A stretch of DNA of 64,000 bases. Source: Domibacillus iocasae. GTDB taxonomy: Bacteria > Bacillota > Bacilli > Bacillales > Domibacillaceae. The position numbers and the translations under genes were made by a program. Under the pieces are notes generated by a model that was not told the origin of the DNA, searched no databases, and worked only from the letters and a program-made list of their open reading frames with translations. The stretch spans positions 29,602-93,601 of the forward strand of contig NZ_MAMP01000003.1 in assembly GCF_001750285.1 (NCBI RefSeq), given 5' to 3'. Positions 48,876 through 57,283 of the stretch are shown in pieces. Positions within the stretch are counted from its first letter, which is position 1; each line of letters opens with the position of its first letter.

Positions 48876-49118
48876 CACATGCCTGCTTTCTGATTTTATC
48901 TACACTCTGAAACCACGCTTTAATGTAGCGCGGATGGCCAGAATGCTCGATAATGAGAAAGAGTACCGCGCATAAAAAGGAAGTCATCATCCAGTAAAAA
49001 AGCGCGTCCTCACTCGACAAAAGGAAGACCGTGTAAACGGCGACAGTGAAACAGATAGAAGAAACACCGAGACAACAAATGATTTTGATTAAAAAGTATT
49101 TATTAAAACGTTTACGCC
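48850..49118 (-). pseudogene. Possible remnant of a small membrane protein
   Basis: A minus-strand frame of about 85 codons has two hydrophobic helices (LIKIICCLGVSSICFTVAVY and FYWMMTSFLCAVLFLIIEHS) and the basic end YIKAWFQSVDKIRKQ. It overlaps the mobB 3' end. No ATG or ribosome site is found and a stop lies just upstream, so it looks like a gene that lost its start. Family not recognised. Confidence 0.4.
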
Positions 49119-49168
49119 CTTATATTTCCAATTGTAAACAGTGGATAAATTATTCAAATTATGAAAAA

Positions 49169-49184
49169 CGTTTCACGTGAAACA
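49169..49184 (+). other. Intergenic parS-like site
   Basis: CGTTTCACGTGAAACA is identical to the copy in mobB 358 bp away, with one mismatch to perfect parS. A DnaA-box-like AGTGGATAA lies about 30 bp upstream. The remaining 49119-49410 sequence has no recognisable gene. Confidence 0.75.
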
Positions 49185-49410
49185 TTGAATAAATTTTCTG
49201 TTTCGGGGCATCCTTCTTTTAAATGATGTTCAGCTTCAGGTGTCATCGGATCGAGTGCTTACAGGAAGTGACTCACAAAGGCATTGTAACATCTAGCCGG
49301 GCGAATGCCACAGGACGTGGCAGAAGGACGCTGCGCTTTTAGTCTTTGCTCTTCTTACGCTTGCCGTCGATAAGCTGCCTGGTGCTTTTCTTAAAAGGGG
49401 GATGGATAAT

Positions 49411-49881
49411 ATGAAGAAATGGATTGTTGCCGTAGTTTTGCTTTCGGGGTGTATGGCAGATGAAGCACCAGAAAATATGTCGGCGCCAATCAACGAACCA
49501 AGAGAGGCAGTCCAAAATCCCTCTGAGCCGTTGCGGGTCATGAGAAAAGAGGAAACAGGACAGTATCTAGCTGATTCAGCTGGCATGACGCTTTATTATT
49601 ACAGAAATGATAAAAAAGGAGTCTCTGCCTGCACAAATCATTGTCTGGAAGAATGGCCGCCGTTTTACCTTGGATCGAGTGATGTGCCGGAAGGGTTCAG
49701 TAAGTCTGATTTCGGGGTCATTACAAGACCGGATACGGGAGAAAAGCAGTCTACTTATAAAGGATATCCGCTTTACTATTTTTCACGTGACCAAGTAGCT
49801 GGCCAAACGAATGGCTATAGTGCGGATAATGAATGGTATACAGTGAATAATGCGATTGAGCGTATGGCACAGGCAAAATAA
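49411..49881 (+). CDS. Lipoprotein with secreted-repeat (PF03640-type) domain
   Basis: A 156-residue exported lipoprotein. The N-terminus MKKWIVAVVLLSGC gives a short signal with a lipobox cysteine at residue 14. Two repeat-like units follow (GMTLYYYRNDKKGVSACTNH with CLEEWPPFYLG, and KGYPLYYFSRDQVAGQTNGY), typical of COG4315 proteins. Their function is unknown, although some associate with redox chains. The ATG at 49411 lies 9 bp after AAAGGGGG; an upstream ATG overlaps that site. Confidence 0.85.
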   Translation: MKKWIVAVVLLSGCMADEAPENMSAPINEPREAVQNPSEPLRVMRKEETGQYLADSAGMTLYYYRNDKKGVSACTNHCLEEWPPFYLGSSDVPEGFSKSDFGVITRPDTGEKQSTYKGYPLYYFSRDQVAGQTNGYSADNEWYTVNNAIERMAQAK

Positions 49882-49885
49882 AACG

Positions 49886-49918
49886 AGGCTGTCCGAATTT
49901 ATATGGACAGCCTTTTTT
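49886..49918 (+). terminator. Lipoprotein gene terminator
   Basis: AGGCTGTCC and GGACAGCCT flank a 10-nt loop, with a T6 run after. It overlaps the end of the converging decayed gene. Confidence 0.82.
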
Positions 49919-51605
49919 CAATTTCCACGGGAGAGAGTGGTTTGGCGTATAAATAGCCTTGTGCTACCGTGCAGTTCATCTCCATCAAAAGACGTGCTTG
50001 TTCTTTTGACTCTGTACCTTCTGCAATCACATTCAAATTTAAATTCCGGGCGAGGTCAATGATCGTTTTGATGATCGCTTTCCAATTTTGGGTCAAATCG
50101 CGAATGAAAGATTGGTCAATTTTTAACTTTATGATTGGAAATTGGCTTAAGTAACTTAGCGAGCTGTAGCCGGTACCGAAATCATCAACACTGACGTGGA
50201 TGCCAAGGTCGCGCAGACGACTCAATACTTGTTGCGCATGGGATACGTCCGCTGTCATGCTTTCGGTAATTTCGATCTCAAGCCATTGGGGTGCAAGGCC
50301 GGTCTGATCAAGGATCCGCTCGACTTGCTCAACGAAATTGATCTGCATAAATTACCGAAGCGACACATTCACACTTACACAGATCGATGGCAATCCCGCT
50401 TCCTGCCATGCTTTATTTTGAGCACAGGCAGATTCAAGTACTCATGTACCAATTGGAATAATTAAGCCCGTTTCTTCTGCCAGTGGAATAAATTCAGCTG
50501 GAGAAATGAAGCCGGTTTTTGGATGATTCCATCGAAGTAGTGTGTCAACACCAATCATTTTATTGGATGCCATATTGATTTGAGGCTGGTAAACGAGATG
50601 AAAAGGCTCTCCTTAACGGGGCGGTGCATTTCCCTCTCCAGCATTATTTTGTCACTCATATCACGGTGTAAGTCGATCGTGAAAAACTGGTAATTTTTTT
50701 TACCGCTTTCTTTGGCTAAGTACATGGCGGCATCGGCATTACGTATTAACGTTTCTATGTCAGCGCCGTCGTCGGGATACATCCTGCTGCCAACACTTGT
50801 ACTAATAAAAATATCAAGGTTTTCAATAAGAAAAAAATGATTTACATCTTCACAGATTTGTTTAGCGGTCAGTCCGGTGGCCTTGCGTGTAATGGACGGA
50901 AGTAAAATGGCATATTCATCGCCGCCAAGTCTTGCGGCGGTATCGGTCTGACGAAGCGTTTTCAGAAGCCGGTCCGCTGCTTTCATTAATAATATGTCAT
51001 CGTTGTTATAGCCAAGCGTATCATTAACATTTTTAAATCGGTCTAAATCCAGAAACATAATCGCGAACGATTCGTTTTTTCAAAAGCACGGTTCAGTTCA
51101 TTCAAAAGCTTTTTCTGAAACAGCCGCCGATTGGCAAGCCCCGTTAAATTATCATAATGTGTCATTTTCTCTATTTGTCTTTCCGCTTCTTTTCGTTCCG
51201 TAATGTCAAAAGCGGTGGCGGCCACTTCTGTTACCTCTCCGTTTTCAATCAGTGGAGACAAGTAAACGAGAAGTGTCAAGCCAAACCAGTTTAATTCAAA
51301 ACTCACTTGTTCCCCTGCTAAGCCTTGTGCAAAATAACGTGATACACAAATAAACATTTTCCCGGAAACGACATTTTTTAAAAGGTATGATTCTTTTAAG
51401 TTATTTGGAAACCCCATCTTAGAAACATGCCAGAATTAAACATTGAATGTTTTTGTCCACTCACTTCTGCACGTTCGTATTTTGAAAGTTCGCAAGATTT
51501 ATCATTAATGTATAGAATGGTGCCATTAGTCTCTGTAATTAAAATGGAAAAATGCTGGTCAAGAGTGTGGACAATGGATGAAAGGTCACGAAAGTGGTTC
51601 AGCAT
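49899..51605 (-). pseudogene. Decayed PAS-GGDEF-EAL protein
   Basis: On the minus strand, pieces in different frames follow in order: PAS-like (TETNGTILYINDKSCELSKY), PAS C-terminal part and linker (AFDITERKEAERQIEKMTHY then DNLTGLANRRLF), GGDEF domain (LDLDRFKNVNDTLGY, RLGGDEYAILLP) and EAL domain ([48 protein letters not shown]). At least three frameshifts and a stop within the EAL part interrupt it. The EAL motif itself also appears altered. The gene cannot yield a full protein as read. Confidence 0.85.
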
Positions 51606-51770
51606 TGGTTCAATTCATTTCTTTTTTACTATATGGGTCTATTTCACTTATTTTTACCGATTTTTACAATGAAGATTCTTTTAAGCACATTATGTCCCTT
51701 CGCTAAAATCTGTTTTTTTTAGGCTAAAAGGGGTAAATAGTACATAATATATAAAATCGGAGGGATTGAT

Positions 51771-52040
51771 ATGGGGTGGAAATATTGGAAGGTGGTTTTA
51801 CGATATGGTCATGTAGGTAAGCGGAAGGAAATTAGTGTGGCGCGTTATTTGGTAACAGAAGCAAACTATACACCAGTGGTGGTTATGGAAGAGGCGGCAG
51901 ATATGCCGGGTGTAAAGCATAATGGTGTTACGTCCGTGAAAGAAATTGCCCGAGATGAATTTATAGAAGGAAAGCGGCTTGAACAGGAAAATTTCTTTCT
52001 CCAAAAAATGAAAGCGTTTCACAATGGGCGTCCAGCATAA
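51771..52040 (+). CDS. Small protein of unknown function
   Basis: An 89-residue protein starting MGWKYWKVVLRYGHVGKRKE, then ISVARYLVTEANYTPVVVM and a charged C-terminal half. CGGAGGGATTGAT gives a strong ribosome site and a terminator-like hairpin follows, so it looks genuine. No known motif is seen, and the basic aromatic start resembles no family I can name. Confidence 0.6.
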   Translation: MGWKYWKVVLRYGHVGKRKEISVARYLVTEANYTPVVVMEEAADMPGVKHNGVTSVKEIARDEFIEGKRLEQENFFLQKMKAFHNGRPA

Positions 52041-52045
52041 AAAAA

Positions 52046-52087
52046 TGGTCTCATCTGCCTTTCGTTGGCATTCGAGGCCTTTTTCTT
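52046..52087 (+). terminator. Terminator after the 89-residue gene
   Basis: GGTCTC-ATCTGCC pairs imperfectly with GGCATTCGAGGCC, followed by TTTTTCTTTT. Confidence 0.6.
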
Positions 52088-52114
52088 TTATGCTTAGCAT
52101 ATGAGGTGAACAAA

Positions 52115-53032
52115 ATGGGGCAGGTAACAGTTATTGGAAGCTACGTGGTGGATTTGATGAGCCGTACGCCGCATTTGCCCGTGCCGGGCGAAACTGTTTT
52201 GGGCGGCCCTTTCCAAATGGGACCCGGCGGTAAAGGTGGCAATCAGGCTACAGCCGCGGCAAGAAGCGGGTCAGATGTTACGTTTGTAACAAAAATTGGC
52301 CTTGATGTTTTTGGTGAGGAAGCGATGAGGCACTTTGAACGGGAAGGGTTCAATGTGCAGTTTATCAAAAGAAGTGAAACGGACGCGACAGGGACGGCAC
52401 TTATTGCGGTAGACGATCGCGGGGAAAACAATATTGTCATTGCGCCGGGCGCGTGTGGAACGATGAAACGCTTAGATGTGATAGAGGCTGAAACCGCGAT
52501 CAAAAAGGCAGATATTTTGCTCATCCAGCTTGAAATCAGCTTAGAAGCAATTAAAGCGGCAATTGAGCAGGCTTCTATTCATCGTGTACCGGTGCTGCTG
52601 AACCCGGCACCGTATTTGCCATTCCCTTCTGATTGGCTGCAGCACGTTACATATGCGACGCCGAATGAAACAGAAGCCCGGGGATTGACTGGCGTCGATG
52701 TAGTGGACGAATCGTCTGCACAAAAAGCAGCGAACTTTTTGCATGAAAAAGGGGTAAGGGTTGTCATCATCACACTCGGGGAAAAGGGAGTATATGTATC
52801 GGATGGCACCAGTCGTGGGAAATTCATTGAAGGGTTTTCGGTAAAAGCAGTGGATACGACAGGAGCGGGAGATGCGTTTAACGGCGGATTTGCTCATGCA
52901 GTCAGCAGCGGTATGCCAGTCGAAGAAGCCGTTCAGTTCGGACAGGCCGTTGCGGCGCTTTCAGTAACGAAAATAGGTACAGCTGCTTCCATGCCTTCTA
53001 TCGAAGAAATAAAAGCGTTTTTAAAAAGTTAA
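52115..53032 (+). CDS. rbsK: Ribokinase (PfkB family)
   Basis: ATP-dependent phosphorylation of ribose to ribose-5-phosphate, 305 residues. The substrate-binding GPGGKGGNQATAAARSG, the Asn/Glu motif ATPNETEARGLTG, the ATP region ITLGEKGVYV and the catalytic DTTGAGDAFNGGFAHAV are intact. The ATG at 52115 follows GAGGTGAAC; an in-frame GTG three codons earlier overlaps that site. No ribose transporter is adjacent, so the exact sugar is inferred. Confidence 0.88.
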   Translation: MGQVTVIGSYVVDLMSRTPHLPVPGETVLGGPFQMGPGGKGGNQATAAARSGSDVTFVTKIGLDVFGEEAMRHFEREGFNVQFIKRSETDATGTALIAVDDRGENNIVIAPGACGTMKRLDVIEAETAIKKADILLIQLEISLEAIKAAIEQASIHRVPVLLNPAPYLPFPSDWLQHVTYATPNETEARGLTGVDVVDESSAQKAANFLHEKGVRVVIITLGEKGVYVSDGTSRGKFIEGFSVKAVDTTGAGDAFNGGFAHAVSSGMPVEEAVQFGQAVAALSVTKIGTAASMPSIEEIKAFLKS

Positions 53033-53069
53033 CTTTAGGGAATAAAAAGAAAAAAGGAGTGGATTATTC

Positions 53070-53591
53070 ATGGGATTTTTAAATAAGCTGTTTGGTGGTA
53101 AAAAAGAGAGCGGTTCTAAACAAAATGTCTCTGAAGTAGTGTTTGTGTCGCCAATGACAGGTGACGTAGTTGGCTTAACAGATGTACCCGACCCAGTTTT
53201 TTCACAAAAGATGATGGGGGATGGCATAGCGATTAATCCATCAGAAGGAAAAGTCGTTGCACCAGCTGATGCGAAAGTGCTGAATGTTTTTCCAACAAAG
53301 CATGCAATCGGTCTTGAAGCGGCAGGCGGCCTTGAAATTTTACTTCACGTTGGTCTTGATACTGTGAATATGAAAGGTGAAGGGTTTGATGTGCATGTTT
53401 CAGAAGGTGACCATGTGAAAAAAGGCGATGTATTGCTTACATACAGCCTTGAACTCGTTCGTGAAAAAGCAGCCAGCATCATCACGCCGATGATTATTTC
53501 AAATGGTGAGATTGTTGAGCATATGGATAAGCATGAAAATGTTCCGGCCGTAGCGGGAGAAACACCTGTGTTAACAGTGAAATTAAAATAA
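53070..53591 (+). CDS. PTS system glucose-type EIIA component
   Basis: Phospho-relay protein of the sugar phosphotransferase system, 173 residues. Conserved His residues are in FPTKHAIGLEAAGG and the active site LEILLHVGLDTVNMKGEGF, and the family end ITPMIISNG is present. A free EIIA-Glc can serve several EIICB permeases. An AAAAAAGGAG ribosome site is upstream. It lies 37 bp after ribokinase and is followed by a very strong hairpin. Confidence 0.92.
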   Translation: MGFLNKLFGGKKESGSKQNVSEVVFVSPMTGDVVGLTDVPDPVFSQKMMGDGIAINPSEGKVVAPADAKVLNVFPTKHAIGLEAAGGLEILLHVGLDTVNMKGEGFDVHVSEGDHVKKGDVLLTYSLELVREKAASIITPMIISNGEIVEHMDKHENVPAVAGETPVLTVKLK

Positions 53592-53596
53592 AAAAG

Positions 53597-53646
53597 AGGC
53601 TGTCCCATAAATCAGGCACTCCTGAATTTGTGGGACAGCCTTTTTA
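53597..53646. terminator. Long terminator after the EIIA gene
   Basis: AGGCTGTCCCATAAATCAGG pairs with CCTGAATTTGTGGGACAGCC over about 20 bp around a 4-base loop, with a T5 run. It is the strongest of three GGCTGTCC-type terminators and probably serves both convergent genes. Confidence 0.88.
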
Positions 53647-53666
53647 AAGTATTGCGCGATGACCTA

Positions 53667-54890
53667 TTATATACTGGTAAAAGTGCGGATTGCGTCTATT
53701 AAGCTATAAAGACCCAGTCCGGTGCAAATAAGCGCGACCAGCCCGCCGAAAATATTAGCTTTTAATGAATTCGTGTATTCACCAAGACGCCGCTTATTAT
53801 TCATAATGATCAGCAGCATAATTGAAATAAACGGAAGCAAAATGCCGTTTAATGCCTGCGCAAACAGAAGCACATCAAGCGGTTCAAAACCGATGGCTGA
53901 AGAAACAATACCGATGACCATTACTGCTGTAAAAACAACCCTAAACCGGCGATCCTTCATCCCGTTTTGCCATTTTAGCACGCTGGCGACTGTAATAGCC
54001 GCACCGAGCGGCGACGCAATCGCAGAAGAAAGGCCAGCCGCAAACAAGCCGATACTGATAAACACTTTTGCCCAGCTGCCAAGAATCGGTTCAAGCTGCA
54101 ATGACAGCTCCGCTACACTTTCCACTTCAATTCCCCGAATCATTGTCGCGGATGTAATCAAAATTGCCGCTGTAATCAATCCGCCTACTCCGATGGATAA
54201 AATAATATCCCAGCGAGATTCTTTCAAGTCGGACGGTTTGTTCCAACGTTCTTGTACAGTCGAGGAATGGATAAATAGATTATAGGGAACAACGGTTGTC
54301 CCAATAAGTGCGACAATCGTAATGATAGAGCCGGCTGGAATGGCTGGAATGAATGCTCCTTTAACCATTTCTCCAATGTCCGGCTTTGCGATCACCATTG
54401 TCGTAATAAAAGTGATACTCATAATCACAATGAGGAAAATCATCACTTTTTCAATTGTTTTATAGCTGCCGGTCAGCCCGAGAAGTAAAATAATGATGCC
54501 GACAGTCGGACCGAGCACATTGTCGGGAATACCGGTCAACGTTGAAATGCCAAGTGACGTGCCGAGCAAGTCACCCGCTATATATGCGGAACAGCCAACG
54601 GTGATGGAAATAAGGACAAGCCACATCGAACCGTATTTTAAAATCGGATTTGCAAACTGCTCGCGGATTGCGTCGCCAAGGCTGGATTGTGTAATAATGC
54701 CGAGGCGGGCGGTCATTTCCTGCAAAATCATCGTAGCTAAAATCGAAAAAACCACAGCCCATAAAACCGCATATCCGAACGAAGCACCTGCGCGTGTGGC
54801 GGTTGTCACAGTTCCAGGCCCGATAAAAGAGGCGGTGACAATTGCGCCCGGTCCAATAAATTTAAGGCGGTCTCTGAATGTTTTCGCCAA
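53667..54890 (-). CDS. Nramp-family transporter with atypical metal-site residues
   Basis: A polytopic membrane protein of 407 residues with about 11 helices and the Nramp fold. The TM1 motif normally reading DPGN is GPGT (residues 24-27), and the TM6 MPHN motif is VPYN (201-204 with Val200). Loss of the TM1 Asp and Asn and the TM6 Met argues against classical Mn(II)/Fe(II) transport. It lies 18 bp downstream of the ureohydrolase gene and is probably cotranscribed, so it may carry that enzyme's substrate or product, or another ion such as Mg(II). Confidence 0.8.
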   Translation of the reverse strand: MAKTFRDRLKFIGPGAIVTASFIGPGTVTTATRAGASFGYAVLWAVVFSILATMILQEMTARLGIITQSSLGDAIREQFANPILKYGSMWLVLISITVGCSAYIAGDLLGTSLGISTLTGIPDNVLGPTVGIIILLLGLTGSYKTIEKVMIFLIVIMSITFITTMVIAKPDIGEMVKGAFIPAIPAGSIITIVALIGTTVVPYNLFIHSSTVQERWNKPSDLKESRWDIILSIGVGGLITAAILITSATMIRGIEVESVAELSLQLEPILGSWAKVFISIGLFAAGLSSAIASPLGAAITVASVLKWQNGMKDRRFRVVFTAVMVIGIVSSAIGFEPLDVLLFAQALNGILLPFISIMLLIIMNNKRRLGEYTNSLKANIFGGLVALICTGLGLYSLIDAIRTFTSI

Positions 54891-54908
54891 AAGCGAATCA
54901 GTCCTCTC

Positions 54909-55850
54909 TTAATTGTTTTGGTTTAAAATGTGTCCGGCGAGCACGTACAAGATAATCGTTGATGACAAATGAGCGGAAAACTGCGATGGATCCTGCTGCG
55001 GATACACTTCCACAAAGTCCATGCCGATAATGCCCTGCTTTGCGATTTCATGTACAAGCGTTAATAATTCATATGAAGTAAGGCCATTTCCGTCAACCGG
55101 ACCCCCTGGATTAAACGCGTAATCGAGCACATCACTGCAAATGCTTAAATAAACGCAATCAACGTCTTTTGAAGCCATTTCATGCAGTTTACGGCCTAGT
55201 GCTTTTAAGTCCTGGTGTTCCCGGATATCGTTGATGGTCACTGTCACTGCACCAGCGTCGCGTGCGTTCCGGCCGCTTTCCGGCTTGTTGCGCGGGCCGT
55301 GAATTCCAGCATGAATAATGCTTTCATTCCGAACCCCTTCCTGATCATACAACCGCATAAACGGGCTGCAGCGTGCATAAGGGTCTCCTTCATGAGACGG
55401 CAGGTTGTCGTAGTGTGCATCCAAATGAATGATGCCGACTTTTTTCCCTTGGTTCGTTAACGATTTTACGATCGGAAAAGTCACACCGTGATCGCCGCCA
55501 AGCCCAATTAAAAATTTACCGCTTTTCCAAAGAGGATCGGTAAAATTGGTAATCCGGCTCATCGTCTCTTCTACATCTGCCGGTACGACATCGACGTCGC
55601 CAATATCGCCAAGCTTTACATGTTCAAATACATCTATATGGTCAAGCTCCGGCAAATAACCGCTATAGCGTCCTGAACTTAAGCGCATTACCTTTGGACC
55701 AAGTTCACACCCCGTGTAATCGCCCCACGTCACGGCGCCTTCCCACGGTACACCATAAACGACAGCGTCAACTTCATCCAAACGATCCTTATTCACTAAA
55801 TTTTTCGCCCCTAAAAAACAAGGTGTATTGCCATAAATCATTTCTGCCAT
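54909..55850 (-). CDS. Ureohydrolase (agmatinase/arginase fold) with one altered metal ligand
   Basis: Guanidino-hydrolase superfamily protein of 313 residues. Metal motifs GGDHG (H121) and DAHYD (D144, H146, D148) are present. The last motif, usually SxDxDxxD, reads SICSDVLD, so the first Asp is Cys238 while D240 and D243 remain. GMDFVEVYPQQDPSQ corresponds to the conserved EVNP region. Possible substrates are agmatine, guanidinobutyrate or formimidoyl-glutamate, but the changed ligand makes prediction unsafe. It precedes the Nramp-like gene. Confidence 0.82.
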   Translation of the reverse strand: MAEMIYGNTPCFLGAKNLVNKDRLDEVDAVVYGVPWEGAVTWGDYTGCELGPKVMRLSSGRYSGYLPELDHIDVFEHVKLGDIGDVDVVPADVEETMSRITNFTDPLWKSGKFLIGLGGDHGVTFPIVKSLTNQGKKVGIIHLDAHYDNLPSHEGDPYARCSPFMRLYDQEGVRNESIIHAGIHGPRNKPESGRNARDAGAVTVTINDIREHQDLKALGRKLHEMASKDVDCVYLSICSDVLDYAFNPGGPVDGNGLTSYELLTLVHEIAKQGIIGMDFVEVYPQQDPSQFSAHLSSTIILYVLAGHILNQNN

Positions 55851-55964
55851 CCAACCAGTCCTTTCTTCTCATAATGAGTTTGCTTTCCCTTTTCCCTAAC
55901 AAAAAGGAAGAAAACCGGGAATTTGAAAATGTCCGGTGGTAAAATTAAAAGAGAGGTGATCACT

Positions 55965-56567
55965 ATGAAGTTAGTATTCTCTATATTTTTAACCTTTTTT
56001 AAATTATCACCGATTACGTTTGGCGGCGGATACGCGATGATTCCAGTTATTCAGAGGGAAATCGTGGAGGGAAAGCGCTGGCTTGACGAAGAAGAAGTGA
56101 CCGACTTGTTTGCGCTGGCCGGGGCTATTCCAGGCGCGATTGCTATTAACGCAGCGACTTTTATCGGCCACCGGATCGCAGGTATCTCCGGTGCGATTGC
56201 CGCAACGATTGGCGTGATAATTCCGACTTTTTTTATTGTCGTTGCTCTCAGCCTTTTTTATGTATTTTTTAGCGGGCATCCGAAAGTGGAGGCGGCGTTT
56301 GAAGGCATTCGTCCGGCTGTGGTAGCCCTGATTGTGTTTGCGGCATGGAAAATGCGCAAAAGCGCGGTTGTCGATAAAACAACATTTGCTGCTGCGGCTG
56401 TGGCTTTTAGTCTGCTGCTTTTTTTACATATGCATCCCATTCTTGTGATTATAATAGGCGGTATTTCAGGTGTTTTGCTGATCGGCTTGAAAGACCGGCT
56501 TGGCATGAAAACAGCTATCGATGACCATGAAAAGCAGCTTGATTATTTTATGGGGGCGGATATTTAA
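55965..56567 (+). CDS. chrA: Chromate transporter, first half protein
   Basis: CHR-family membrane protein of 200 residues, a half-size homologue with about six hydrophobic segments. The family motif ITFGGGYAMIPVIQREIVEG lies near the N-terminus and LAGAIPGAIAINAATFIG follows. AGAGGTGATCACT precedes the ATG. It ends with an overlap (TAATG) to a second half-size gene. Such pairs (ywrA/ywrB in B. subtilis) act together in chromate efflux. Confidence 0.9.
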   Translation: MKLVFSIFLTFFKLSPITFGGGYAMIPVIQREIVEGKRWLDEEEVTDLFALAGAIPGAIAINAATFIGHRIAGISGAIAATIGVIIPTFFIVVALSLFYVFFSGHPKVEAAFEGIRPAVVALIVFAAWKMRKSAVVDKTTFAAAAVAFSLLLFLHMHPILVIIIGGISGVLLIGLKDRLGMKTAIDDHEKQLDYFMGADI

Positions 56568-57103
56568 TGCTCTGGCTTCTATTCAAAACCTTTTTTCTTA
56601 CAGGTCTCGTTTCGTTTGGCGGCGGCTATGCGATCATTCCGGTCATCGAAGCGGAAGTTGTCCGGCAAGGCTGGATGAACACACAGAAATTCACGGACAT
56701 TGTAGCGATTGCCGGCATGTCACCTGGACCGATCGCAACAAATACTGCTGTCTTCACCGGCTTTCAAATGGAAGGGTGGAAGGGAGCCGCAATATCAGCT
56801 TTTGCGATGGTTCTTCCATCACTTGTTTTTGTGTTAATTGTTGCCTCTTTTTTTAACCGTTTGAATCACAGCCGTGTCATGAAATCTATTTTTTACGGTT
56901 TGCGCCCTGTTGTCATTGCACTTATTCTTTTTGCGGCCGTAAAATTTGCGCTATCAACCGGCATGGCAGCGGAAGTGAATATGCATACCGCGAGCTTAAC
57001 GGGAATTTTTATCGTGTCTCTTTATTCGCTAGTGAAAAGAGGGACACATCCGGCGTATGTTATTGCCATGGCTGGACTTGTCGGAATGGCGTTGTATTCA
57101 TAA
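56567..57103 (+). CDS. Chromate transporter, second half protein
   Basis: A 178-residue CHR-family partner of the preceding gene, with the motifs VSFGGGYAIIPVIEAEVVRQ and IAGMSPGPIATNTAVFTG and five to six helices. The overlap by one base implies coupled translation and likely heteromer formation. Confidence 0.9.
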   Translation: MLWLLFKTFFLTGLVSFGGGYAIIPVIEAEVVRQGWMNTQKFTDIVAIAGMSPGPIATNTAVFTGFQMEGWKGAAISAFAMVLPSLVFVLIVASFFNRLNHSRVMKSIFYGLRPVVIALILFAAVKFALSTGMAAEVNMHTASLTGIFIVSLYSLVKRGTHPAYVIAMAGLVGMALYS

Positions 57104-57114
57104 CTATTTTTCTC

Positions 57115-57147
57115 GAGCCGGATAGAATCCGGCTCTCATTTTATTTT
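57115..57147 (+). terminator. Chromate transporter terminator
   Basis: GAGCCGGAT-aga-ATCCGGCTC followed by CATTTTATTTTT. Confidence 0.85.
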
Positions 57148-57283
57148 TGGTTCTATTTGATTAAGAGTAAGAATAAAATAAAGACTTTGAGTATGTACTC
57201 ATTAAAACCCAAAATGGTTTATGGAATGAAAAGATCATGGTACTTTAAAAAGAGAGAAAATGAAATGGAAAGAAGGAGAATAA

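Noticed and set aside
49780..49800. A fifth parS candidate (TTTTTCACGTGACCAA)
   Set aside because: Several mismatches in the right half-site compared with the four clear sites.
51355..51375. Noc-binding-site-like ATTTTCCCGG sequence
   Set aside because: It does not form the ATTTCCCGGGAAAT palindrome; the match is only partial.
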